Of a DNA stretch of 6,719 nucleotides, positions 1 to 6,485 are shown piece after piece; the first letter of the stretch is position 1; each line of letters begins with the position of its first letter. Origin of the DNA: Chloroflexota bacterium (GTDB taxonomy: Bacteria; Chloroflexota; Limnocylindria; Limnocylindrales; CSP1-4). The notes under the pieces are model-generated. The model was not told where the DNA came from and searched no databases. It saw only the letters and a program-made list of their open reading frames with translations. The position numbers were made by a program, and so were the translations under genes. Where the stretch lies: positions 1 through 6,719 of the forward strand of contig VBFZ01000060.1 of NCBI GenBank assembly GCA_005880805.1, given 5' to 3'.

Positions 1-311
1 TCGACGGACCGCAGGGCTTCAAGAGCAGCGTCCCGCCGCTCGACTGGGTGACCTCACCGGAGCTGGCCGTCGTCCGCTTCCACGGGCGCCGCGCCGAGAC
101 GTGGGAGGCGAAGGGCGTCCCGACCGTTGAGCGGTTCCGCTACCTGTATGGAGCGGACGAGCTGCGCGACTGGGTGCCGCGCATCGAGAAGGCCTCGAAG
201 GCAGCGCGCGAGACGCACGTCCTCATGAACAACTGCTACGCCAACTACGGTGCGACAAACGCGCGGGAGATCGCCAAGCTCCTGGCCGAGCTGGAAACCA
301 CCGAGAACTAA
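1..311 (+). CDS. DUF72 (YecE-like) family protein, C-terminal part
   Basis: The frame is open from the left edge (first full codon at base 3) to a TAA at 309-311, so about 102 C-terminal residues are visible and the start lies outside the window. The segment looks like the end of the DUF72/YecE family, predicted TIM-barrel-like proteins of about 240-300 residues with no firmly established reaction. Matching features are the strand 'LAVVRFHGR', the 'RFRYLYGADELRDWVPRI' stretch, and the family-typical end 'MNNCYANYGATNAREI', which corresponds to the usual FNN...G..A..NA pattern. The GTG at base 48 could be read as a start, but the upstream residues (DGPQGFKSSVPPLDW) fit the family, so the gene simply runs off the edge. 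It converges on the respiratory operon, shares stop-codon bases with the ctaF-like gene, and has no evident link to respiration. Confidence 0.85.
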   Translation, partial: DGPQGFKSSVPPLDWVTSPELAVVRFHGRRAETWEAKGVPTVERFRYLYGADELRDWVPRIEKASKAARETHVLMNNCYANYGATNAREIAKLLAELETTEN

Positions 312-781
312 CCGTCGACCGACGGTGGCAGGCCGGCCATTCCGTCCGCCAACGCCGTGTCCGAGTGCTCGGTCGCCTCGAGCTCCGCGCCCACCGAGCC
401 CAGCCAGGTCACGGCGCCCAGCGCGATCGGCAGCAGTGCGGCGAGGATGAGCCACGGCCCGAACACCAGGCCCAGGCCGGCGATCGCCAGCCCGGAACCC
501 ACCTGGAGCGGCGCGAACGTCTGGGTCGGGACACGGCCCGATTCGTCGGCGAACGGTCCGCCCCCAATCGCCTCGGGGTCGGTCGCGGGAGCGGCACGCC
601 GCTGGCCCCGGGCCAGCAGGATGGCGGCGAACGCGCTCGCCACGCCGAATAACCCCAGCAGGGTTGTCCCCGCCGGCTCGTAGCTGACAAACCAGTAGAC
701 CGTCGCCACGACCAGGGCGAATGCGGCACTGCGCGCGAAGAACAGCACCTCCTCGGGCTGGCGCCGAAGCCGCTCGATCAT
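308..781 (-). CDS. ctaF: Cytochrome c oxidase subunit IV, CtaF-like
   Basis: This 157-residue membrane protein is most likely the small accessory subunit IV of an actinobacterial-type aa3 oxidase, which packs against the catalytic subunits and has no redox cofactor. About four hydrophobic segments are visible (residues roughly 13-33, 39-57, 94-112 and 113-130). A polar, proline- and glycine-containing loop lies between the second and third (about 58-92). The tail is acidic and short. This two-plus-two arrangement and the size, near the roughly 140 residues of characterised CtaF, fit the family, but small membrane subunits diverge quickly and I see no diagnostic motif. The call rests largely on position as last gene of the operon, directly after ctaD. 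Its ATG overlaps the ctaD TGA (ATGA), with only a weak GGA just upstream, which suggests coupled translation. Its TAG shares bases with the convergent DUF72 stop. Confidence 0.72.
   Translation of the reverse strand: MIERLRRQPEEVLFFARSAAFALVVATVYWFVSYEPAGTTLLGLFGVASAFAAILLARGQRRAAPATDPEAIGGGPFADESGRVPTQTFAPLQVGSGLAIAGLGLVFGPWLILAALLPIALGAVTWLGSVGAELEATEHSDTALADGMAGLPPSVDG
311..326 (-). terminator. Possible terminator hairpin at the end of the operon
   Basis: ACCGTC and GACGGT form a perfect 6-base inverted repeat around a 4-base loop (GACC). On the minus strand the hairpin sits in the last codons of the ctaF-like gene, is followed directly by TAGTTCTC, and so could end the operon transcript. 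On the plus strand it begins directly after the DUF72 stop but is followed by G-rich sequence. There is no real T-tract, so intrinsic termination would be weak. Confidence 0.3.
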
Positions 782-2472
782 TCCGCGACGTCCGCAGCGC
801 CGGCGCCCGGGGGGCCCACGTCAGGCTCGACGCCAACCGCCGCCGGGTCGATCCCGGCCCGCGCGAGCCGCTCGTCGAACACGGGTCGCTCCGAGCGGAT
901 CGGTGGCAGGCGGCGGAAGTTGTGGTGCGGCGGCGGCGAGGACGTGGCCCACTCGAGCGAGTTGCCGCCCCACGGATCGTCCCCTGCGGTCGCCGGTCCA
1001 CGAAGCGCGAGCGCAACCGCGACGAGGAACGGAATGGTGCCCAGGCCCAGCAGGAACGCCCCCAGCGTCGACAGCAGGTTGAGCGCTCCCCAGCCGGTGC
1101 TCACCGCGTAGTCCACGATCCGGCGGGGCATTCCTTCCGCGCCCAGCTGGTATTGCGGCACGAAGGTCAGCGCGAAGCCCACCATCCAGGCGGCGAAGTG
1201 CAGCCGACCCAGGCGCTCGGACAGGAAGCGCCCGGTGAACTTGGGGAACCAGTAGTAGATCCCCGCGAACCCGGCGAAGACCGTGCTGCCGATGATCACA
1301 TTGTGCAGGTGGGCGACGACGAAATAGGTGTCCTGGAACTGATAGTCGAGCGGCGGCGAGGCCACGATCACCCCGGTGATTCCGCCGATCGTGAAAACGT
1401 AGATCAAGCCGATCGCCCACAACATCGGCACCCGCAAGGAAAGCCGGCCGCCCCACATCGTCGCGATCCAGTTGAAGATCTTGATCCCGGTCGGTACGGC
1501 AATCAGCAGGGACATGATGCTGAAGAACGGCAGGTTGACCCGGCCGGTCGTGAACATGTGGTGGGCCCAGACCGTCATCGACAGCCCGGCGATCAGGATC
1601 GTCGCCAGGATCACCAGCCGGTAGCCGAAGAGCGGCTTGCGGCTGAAGACCGGGAAGATCTCGCTGACGATGCCGAAAAACGGAATGGCGACGATGTACA
1701 CCTCGGGGTGACCGAAGAACCAGAACAGGTGCTGGTAGATGATCGGGTCGCCGCCCCGGCTGGCATCGAAGAACGAGCCGCCCAGGTGGCGGTCGATGTA
1801 CAGCAGGGCCAGTGCCCCCGTGATCGCCGGGAAGGCGAACAGGATCATCGTCGCAGTCACGAGCATGTTCCAGGTGAAGATCGGCATCCGGAACATCGTC
1901 ATGCCCGGGGCGCGGCGCGCGTAGATCGTGGCAATGAAGTTGACCGCGCCCATGATCGACGAGGCGCCCGACAGCGCGAGCCCCACGATCCACAGGTCAA
2001 CCCCGACATTGGCCGAGTAGCGGACCTCGCTCAGCGGGGCATAGCCTGTCCACCCGATGTCGGCTGCCCCGGACGTGGTCAGGAAACCGAGCAGCACGAT
2101 CACGCCGCCGAACAAGAACAGCCAGTACGACAAGGCGTTGAGCCGCGGGAAAGCCATGTCCGCCGCGCCGATCTGCAGCGGGACGATGTAGTTCGCGAAC
2201 CCGATCGCGAGGGGCGTCGCGAAGAACAGCATCATCAGCGTCCCGTGGATGGTGAACAGCTGGTCGTAGGTCTGGGCACTCACGATCTGCTGGCCCGGCT
2301 GGGCGAGCTCGCTGCGCATGACCATCGCCATCAGTCCGGCGAGCAGGAAGAAGCCGAACGCGGTGACCATGTAGAGCACGCCGATCCGCTTGTGATCGGT
2401 CGTGGCAAGCCACGCGACAAGCGCGGGGGGCTCGGTACGCCGGATCGCGACTGCCGGCGCAGACGCACTCAT
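778..2472 (-). CDS. ctaD: Cytochrome c oxidase subunit I (aa3-type, heme-copper)
   Basis: This is the catalytic subunit of the terminal oxidase. It reduces O2 to water at the heme a3/CuB site and pumps protons. At 564 residues with about twelve membrane spans it has the usual length and is not fused to subunit III. By alignment to the family, heme a ligands are H76 (in TIHG) and H390, and the heme a3 ligand is H388 (AHLHNV). CuB ligands are H255 (in GHPEVY) and H304/H305 (WAHHM), and Y259 is the expected cross-linked tyrosine. D-channel residues N94, D105 and N112 (GAADMAFPRLN) and the gating E257 are present, as is K-channel K331 (PTGIK), so it is an A1-type oxidase. The C-terminal 'PWGGNSLEWATSSPPPHHNF' is also typical. 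The start is the ATG overlapping the ctaC TGA; no strong ribosome binding site precedes it. The 'HNV' after the heme ligands resembles bo3 oxidases, but the CuA subunit next door makes this a cytochrome c oxidase. Confidence 0.98.
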   Translation of the reverse strand: MSASAPAVAIRRTEPPALVAWLATTDHKRIGVLYMVTAFGFFLLAGLMAMVMRSELAQPGQQIVSAQTYDQLFTIHGTLMMLFFATPLAIGFANYIVPLQIGAADMAFPRLNALSYWLFLFGGVIVLLGFLTTSGAADIGWTGYAPLSEVRYSANVGVDLWIVGLALSGASSIMGAVNFIATIYARRAPGMTMFRMPIFTWNMLVTATMILFAFPAITGALALLYIDRHLGGSFFDASRGGDPIIYQHLFWFFGHPEVYIVAIPFFGIVSEIFPVFSRKPLFGYRLVILATILIAGLSMTVWAHHMFTTGRVNLPFFSIMSLLIAVPTGIKIFNWIATMWGGRLSLRVPMLWAIGLIYVFTIGGITGVIVASPPLDYQFQDTYFVVAHLHNVIIGSTVFAGFAGIYYWFPKFTGRFLSERLGRLHFAAWMVGFALTFVPQYQLGAEGMPRRIVDYAVSTGWGALNLLSTLGAFLLGLGTIPFLVAVALALRGPATAGDDPWGGNSLEWATSSPPPHHNFRRLPPIRSERPVFDERLARAGIDPAAVGVEPDVGPPGAGAADVAE

Positions 2473-3236
2473 GGGACCGAGGGCGATGGAGACGCCGACG
2501 GCGACCCTCCCGCCGACGCCGCGGCCGAGGGCGAGGACCTGGCGCTTGCGAGCCAGCTATCGAACTCCGGGCGGCTGACCGCGCGGACCGAGAAGGTCAT
2601 CGCGGCGTGGAAGACTCCGCAGTACTCGGCGCAGGCGCCCGGATACGTGCCGGCCTCCTGGACGAGGAAGTCGAACGTCGTGGGCCGACCCGGGATCGCG
2701 TCGCGCTTGAACAGGAACCGAGGCACGAAGAACGCGTGGTTCACGTCGGTTGCGTCGAGCGTGACGTGGACCGGCTCACCGACCGGGACGACGATCTCGG
2801 GCGGGCTCTCGGGCAGTCCGCTGATCGCCACGCCGGAGTCCGGATAGGTGAACGTCCAGCCCCAGCGAAACGCGGTCACGTGGAGGGAGACGCCGCCACT
2901 CCCACGGGCGTCCACGCCGGACAGCGTCGCGACCGTGAGCGCGAAGAGCGCCAGGACTGTCACCAGTGGGATGGCCGTCCAGATCCCTTCGACGACGAGG
3001 TTTCCCGAGACCTGCCGGGGCAGCCCCTCCTTCGCGCGACGCGAGCCCAGCAGCGCCACGCTCGCGGCAACCCACACGATCCCTGCCACGACGATGCTGC
3101 CCGCGGCGAAGATGCCATAGAGATCGGCGATCTGCCGGCCCTGCTGGGTTGCCGGGACGGGCAAGCAGCCGTTGGCGATGAGGGCGGCCAGCGCGAGGAA
3201 CATCGTCCTGCGCATGGCCAGGCTCGGCATGCTCAT
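2469..3236 (-). CDS. ctaC: Cytochrome c oxidase subunit II, CuA-binding, probable lipoprotein
   Basis: Subunit II accepts electrons from cytochrome c through its binuclear CuA centre and hands them to heme a of CtaD. The 255-residue product starts with a signal-like segment ending in C24 (LIANGC, an imperfect lipobox), followed by two membrane spans (about 39-63 and 84-108). The rest is a cupredoxin domain outside the membrane. The CuA ligands are all visible: H167 (DVNHAF), C202, E204, C206, H210 and M213 (CAEYCGVFHAAM). The aromatic 'FRWGWTFTYP' region (W125, W127) is the usual electron-entry patch. The C-terminal 23 residues are a Ser/Ala/Pro/Gly-rich tail. No cytochrome c domain is fused. 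I chose the ATG at 3236 because it overlaps the qcrB TGA; in-frame ATGs at 3230 and 3215 are alternatives. The open frame continues upstream, but those residues are arginine- and glycine-rich antisense-like sequence over qcrB. Confidence 0.95.
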   Translation of the reverse strand: MSMPSLAMRRTMFLALAALIANGCLPVPATQQGRQIADLYGIFAAGSIVVAGIVWVAASVALLGSRRAKEGLPRQVSGNLVVEGIWTAIPLVTVLALFALTVATLSGVDARGSGGVSLHVTAFRWGWTFTYPDSGVAISGLPESPPEIVVPVGEPVHVTLDATDVNHAFFVPRFLFKRDAIPGRPTTFDFLVQEAGTYPGACAEYCGVFHAAMTFSVRAVSRPEFDSWLASARSSPSAAASAGGSPSASPSPSVP

Positions 3237-4738
3237 GCCGGCGGACCGCCCTGGGTCGGCTGCCCGCCCGGCGACCCTTCGACCTCCTGGAATCCCCCGT
3301 CGGGCGTTCGGCGGAGGGCGATCCCGCCGGGGGCCGTCTCGACCGCCCGCTCGACCTCCCCTCGCCTGCGACGGGCGGACGCCAGCCAGTAGATCGCGAC
3401 CCACGTGCCGACCGCCAGGACGACCAGGAGCACTCGGAAGACCATCGTCAACGACTCGACCGGGACGTTCAGGAACACCCCGATGACGTCGTTCCCGCCG
3501 GCGAGCGTGAACACGAGGAACAGGCTGATGGCCGCCGCGCCCGTGGCAACTCGCACGGGCGACTCCCATGGCCAGTCAAGCAGGTGGTGCTCCGCGCGGT
3601 CGTGCGTCAGGCGAGCCTCGATGAACGGCCACAGCAGGAGGCCGGTGATGAGGATCGTTGGGATCACGACCCCGGGGATGAACGGCGCCGGGATGGTCAC
3701 GCCCAGGATCGTTGGCTCGATCGGCAGCCCGAGGCGGAGCGCGCCCTCCAGCCAGCCGACGTACCAGTCGGGCTGGGCCGGGCTGCTGACGGCATACGGG
3801 ATGAACGGCCCGTACAGCCAGATCGGGTTGATCTGGATCAGCCCGGCGATCAGCGAGATCACGGCCGCCGTCATGAACAGCAGGCCGACCGAACGAAAGA
3901 CCTGGCCGGGCCAGAACGGCTGTCCCACCACGTTGTCCTCGCGCCGCGTGCCGCCCTTGTACTGGGTGTGCGACTGCACGAACACGAACAGCAGGTGCGT
4001 GCCGATGCCCGCGATCAGCAGGCCCGGGAAGAGCATCACGTGGAAGACGAACAGCCGGCTGATCAGGTCGAGGGTCGGAAACTCGCCGCCGAAGATCAGC
4101 GACGCCAGCCAGGGGCCGATGAACGGGATCGAGATGGCCGCGGAGTACGCGATGCGCAGCCCGGTTCCCGACAGGAGGTCATCGGGCAGTGAGTAGCCGG
4201 TGAACCCTTCGGCGAGCGCCAGGAGCAGGAGGCCCACGCCGACCACCCAGTTGATGTCGCGCGGCCGGCGGAACGCGCCGGTGAAGAACACCCGCGCAAG
4301 GTGGACGGCGATCGAGCCAAGGAAAACCAACGCAGTCCAGTGGTGGATCTGGCGCATCAGCAGACCGGCCCGCACCTCGAAGCTCAGCCGCATCACGGAT
4401 CCGAAGGCCGCAGATACCTGCGTGCCGTCCAGCGGGGCGTACGGTCCGTGGTAGGTCGTCGGTCGCGAGTCGGGCGTGTAGAAGAACGTCATGAAGACGC
4501 CGGTCGCGAGCAGGATCACGAAGCAGAACAGCGCGACCTCGCCGAGCAGGAACGTCCAGTGGTCCGGGAAAACCTTTCGGAGGACGGTGCCGGCGTAACG
4601 GCCGAAGCCCGTCCGTCTGTCGAACCAGATCGCGATGCGCTCGAGCTCGGTCGGGCGCCGCGGCTCCTGGACCGGGCCACCGTCGATCGCTCGCCCGGGC
4701 GCGCCGGAGGCCCTTTCGTCAGCCACCGCTGTGCACAT
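3233..4738 (-). CDS. qcrB: Cytochrome bcc complex cytochrome b subunit
   Basis: QcrB is the membrane core of complex III. It oxidises quinol at the Qo site and carries electrons through two b hemes to the Qi site. The 501-residue protein is a full-length cytochrome b (N-terminal four-helix and C-terminal parts in one chain), with the actinobacterial-like opening 'FPDHWTFLLGEVALF' at about 57-71. Heme ligands by spacing are H132/H146 (13 residues between) and H233/H248 (14 between, as in cytochrome b6). The Qo-site motif is P323-D-W-Y326, where mitochondrial enzymes have PEWY. Residues after about 455 form a polar, glycine- and proline-rich tail outside the membrane. The ATG at 4738 overlaps the end of qcrA by 20 bases. 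An in-frame GTG at 4726 would shorten the overlap to 8 bases, and neither start has a clear ribosome binding site. The TGA lies in an ATGA overlap with ctaC. Confidence 0.96.
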   Translation of the reverse strand: MCTAVADERASGAPGRAIDGGPVQEPRRPTELERIAIWFDRRTGFGRYAGTVLRKVFPDHWTFLLGEVALFCFVILLATGVFMTFFYTPDSRPTTYHGPYAPLDGTQVSAAFGSVMRLSFEVRAGLLMRQIHHWTALVFLGSIAVHLARVFFTGAFRRPRDINWVVGVGLLLLALAEGFTGYSLPDDLLSGTGLRIAYSAAISIPFIGPWLASLIFGGEFPTLDLISRLFVFHVMLFPGLLIAGIGTHLLFVFVQSHTQYKGGTRREDNVVGQPFWPGQVFRSVGLLFMTAAVISLIAGLIQINPIWLYGPFIPYAVSSPAQPDWYVGWLEGALRLGLPIEPTILGVTIPAPFIPGVVIPTILITGLLLWPFIEARLTHDRAEHHLLDWPWESPVRVATGAAAISLFLVFTLAGGNDVIGVFLNVPVESLTMVFRVLLVVLAVGTWVAIYWLASARRRRGEVERAVETAPGGIALRRTPDGGFQEVEGSPGGQPTQGGPPA

Positions 4739-5642
4739 TCCAGAAGCTCGGCCCGACGGGCTCCGGGAAGTCGCCGAGGGCGGCGAAGGTCCCGTCCGGC
4801 TGAAGCGTGATGGGGAGCTGCGGCAGCGGCCGGACGGCGGGTCCCCCGGTCGGGACCGCCCCGCGAAGGACGTCGAACGTCGACTGATGGCAGGGGCAGA
4901 TCAGGCTCTCGAGCGTCGCCCGGTACAGGCCGACGGGGCAGCCGGCGTGCGTGCAGACCTTCGAGTACGCGACGAAGCCGTTCGGTGCCCAGCTCGCCCG
5001 ATCGGGCGCCAGCTGCAGCCGACCAGGCCCCACGTTGATGAGCAGCGTCTGTCCGTCGGCCGATCCGGGATACCCCTCTGGAAAGACGGTCAGCAGGCCG
5101 CCGACCGGGATCTGAGCACCGAGGACGGGTATGTTCGTTTCGTCGACCAGCCGCAGCCCCTTGCGCCAGGGCGTGACGAACAGCTCGCGGCCGGGCGCCG
5201 GGCCGAGCGAGAAGACCGGCACCGCCAGAGCGGCCGCGAGACCGGCGAAGGCGCCCAGCATCAGGCGGACGAGCATCGTCCGGCGGGTGATCGCCGGGGC
5301 CGCCAGGGCATCCCCCGGGTCAGCCGCGCTCTCCTCGGAGCCCAGCGGATGACGAACTTCGGTCACGGGCGCGTTGGGCAGCAGTGCCTGCGCCCAGACG
5401 ATGATCCCGAAGCCGATGCCGCCGAGGCAGGCCGTCAACAGCACCGCTTCGATCTGCGTCTGCCCTCCGAGGACGTAGACGACGAGGAGCCCGATTCCGG
5501 CCAGCAGCGCGGCCACGAAGGCCAGGCCTGCGAGCCGCTCGGCTGCCGGGTTCTCCGGGATCCCGGCATCGCTCCGTGCCGGCACGAGCGCGGCCGGCCT
5601 GCCGAGCAGGCCGGGATTGCGCCTGGGGGGCTCCTCGCTCAT
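4719..5642 (-). CDS. qcrA: Rieske iron-sulfur subunit of the cytochrome bcc complex
   Basis: The Rieske protein takes one electron from quinol at the Qo site of QcrB and delivers it to the cytochrome c subunit. The 307-residue product has three hydrophobic segments (about 37-59, 66-88 and 122-144), as in actinobacterial QcrA rather than the single anchor of proteobacterial Rieske proteins. The third follows 'ITRRTML' (R120, R121), a twin-arginine motif consistent with Tat export of the folded cluster domain; in Streptomyces QcrA the last helix and domain are known to use Tat. The 2Fe-2S ligands are C230 and H232 (CTHAGC) and C249 and H252 (CPCHQS), with C235 and C251 as the expected disulfide. 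The protein ends shortly after the domain (FWNVHSGG). Its ATG overlaps the qcrC TGA; only a weak G-rich stretch precedes it. Confidence 0.96.
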   Translation of the reverse strand: MSEEPPRRNPGLLGRPAALVPARSDAGIPENPAAERLAGLAFVAALLAGIGLLVVYVLGGQTQIEAVLLTACLGGIGFGIIVWAQALLPNAPVTEVRHPLGSEESAADPGDALAAPAITRRTMLVRLMLGAFAGLAAALAVPVFSLGPAPGRELFVTPWRKGLRLVDETNIPVLGAQIPVGGLLTVFPEGYPGSADGQTLLINVGPGRLQLAPDRASWAPNGFVAYSKVCTHAGCPVGLYRATLESLICPCHQSTFDVLRGAVPTGGPAVRPLPQLPITLQPDGTFAALGDFPEPVGPSFWNVHSGG

Positions 5643-6403
5643 CGGGCACCCCGCCCGATCCAGCGGGCGACGGCGAGGAGCGTCACGATCCCGACGGCTC
5701 CGGCGAGGAAGCCCTCGGCGACGGGTCCGACCTCCGCAACCGGCAGCCCACCCGGGTGCGGCGGGTGGTGGAGCAGCTCGACGTATGCCGCGAGGTCATC
5801 GAGTTGTTGTTGATCGAAGGCGAACGCCGGCATCGGGCCAGGACCCACGATGGTGGCCTCCCCGACCGTCCGCGAGTCTGCCCGATCGAGTGGCGGCGCG
5901 ACGAACCCTCCGCCGACCGTGCCTCCTGCGCCGGTCGCGCCGTGGCACGCGGCGCAGTTCGCAAGGTACAGCTGCCGGCCTCGCGCCAGATCGCCGTTCG
6001 AGGCAACGACATTCGGAATTGCCGGCCCGGGACCGAGCGAGGCCACGAACGCGTCGATCGCCTCGATCTGCTCTTCGCTGTACGCCGGCGACTGGCGCAC
6101 CGCGGGTGCGCCCGGTGCCGACAGGGGCATGCGGCCGGTGCGCAACTGGAAGTCGGCTGCGGCGGCCCCGACCCCGACCAGTGAGGGGCCGTACGCACTC
6201 CCCTCCCCGGAAGGTCCGTGACACGCGGCGCAGCCCTGGAGGTACAGCGACCGGCCGGTGTCGAGAGAAGCCACCTGCGTGACGCCGACCGACGAGGCTG
6301 CCCTGGAAGCGTCCGCCTGTTCCACCAGCCACCAGCCGAGCATCGCCGCGATGACCGCCAGAAGGGCGGCATACGGACGAAGCCGCTCGCCCGCTGCTAG
6401 CAT
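5639..6403 (-). CDS. qcrC: Diheme cytochrome c subunit of the bcc complex
   Basis: QcrC carries electrons from the Rieske cluster to the CuA site of the oxidase and replaces soluble cytochrome c in bcc-aa3 chains. There are two c-type heme domains, each with a CAACH attachment site and a downstream methionine candidate for the sixth ligand. Counted from the upstream GTG at 6445, these are C72-C75-H76 with M106 (GRMPL) and C164-C167-H168 with M205 (PMPAF). Subtract 14 for the start used here. A hydrophobic N-terminal segment and a C-terminal span (about 245-263 in the same numbering) anchor it, as in characterised QcrC. I prefer the ATG at 6403 because GGGAGGGG lies nine bases upstream and the signal segment then begins near residue 11. 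The GTG at 6445 has GGAAGGA only three bases away and would leave just 40 bases before the divergent gene. It is the first gene of the operon. Confidence 0.93.
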   Translation of the reverse strand: MLAAGERLRPYAALLAVIAAMLGWWLVEQADASRAASSVGVTQVASLDTGRSLYLQGCAACHGPSGEGSAYGPSLVGVGAAAADFQLRTGRMPLSAPGAPAVRQSPAYSEEQIEAIDAFVASLGPGPAIPNVVASNGDLARGRQLYLANCAACHGATGAGGTVGGGFVAPPLDRADSRTVGEATIVGPGPMPAFAFDQQQLDDLAAYVELLHHPPHPGGLPVAEVGPVAEGFLAGAVGIVTLLAVARWIGRGAR

Positions 6404-6485
6404 CGACCCAGGCCCCTCCCGGCCCTGGCTGCCCAAGGTCTCCACTGATCCTTCCGACTCCCTGTCTCGAGGGCCGCAGCGCGCC
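6404..6485. promoter_or_regulatory. Divergent intergenic region with the presumed operon promoter
   Basis: These 82 bases separate the preferred qcrC start from the divergent membrane-protein start and are the only non-coding gap upstream of the operon, so promoters for both directions should lie here or just inside the neighbouring coding sequences. I looked for -35/-10 hexamers on both strands and found no convincing pair, and no clear operator palindrome. If qcrC begins at the upstream GTG (6445), the gap shrinks to 40 bases and the transcripts would have to be leaderless or nearly so. Confidence 0.4.
6413..6420 (-). promoter_or_regulatory. Shine-Dalgarno sequence of qcrC
   Basis: On the minus strand this reads GGGAGGGG and ends nine bases before the ATG at 6403. 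It is the only strong purine-rich ribosome binding site I find before any gene of the operon, and it decides the qcrC start in favour of 6403 over the GTG at 6445. Confidence 0.55.

Larger units (their letters stand above)
308..6403 (-). other. qcrCAB-ctaCD-ctaF respiratory operon
   Basis: Six minus-strand genes run without any intergenic base. The junctions qcrC/qcrA, qcrB/ctaC, ctaC/ctaD and ctaD/ctaF are ATGA overlaps, and qcrA/qcrB overlap by 20 bases. This layout implies one transcript and translation coupling, keeping complex III and complex IV subunits in step. It contains all three bcc subunits and oxidase subunits I, II and a probable IV, but no subunit III. Confidence 0.88.

Noticed and set aside
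54..1016. 320-residue minus-strand open frame
   Set aside because: It spans the DUF72 end, ctaF-like gene and ctaD end in another frame, and is Arg/Ala/Gly-rich, a typical shadow.
721..2847. 708-residue open frame on the plus strand
   Set aside because: It lies antisense to ctaD and ctaC, whose ligands and motifs are intact. Its product is rich in Arg, His, Asp, Glu and Gln with no domain pattern, as expected from the complement of GC-rich membrane-protein codons.
3237..3569. N-terminal extension of ctaC to an upstream ATG
   Set aside because: The extra 111 residues overlap qcrB and look like out-of-frame translation. The ATGA start at 3236 leads directly into a signal segment.
3405..4196. 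Plus-strand open frames of about 200-260 residues
   Set aside because: Both overlap qcrB on the opposite strand and have no recognisable domain or ribosome binding site.
4635..5813. 392-residue open frame on the plus strand
   Set aside because: It is antisense to qcrB, qcrA and qcrC and crosses gene boundaries. Its composition is that of a high-GC shadow frame.
6408..6428. Inverted repeat CCAGG/CCTGG around the qcrC ribosome binding site
   Set aside because: The arms are only 5 bases with an 11-base loop, which is expected by chance in such GC-rich DNA.
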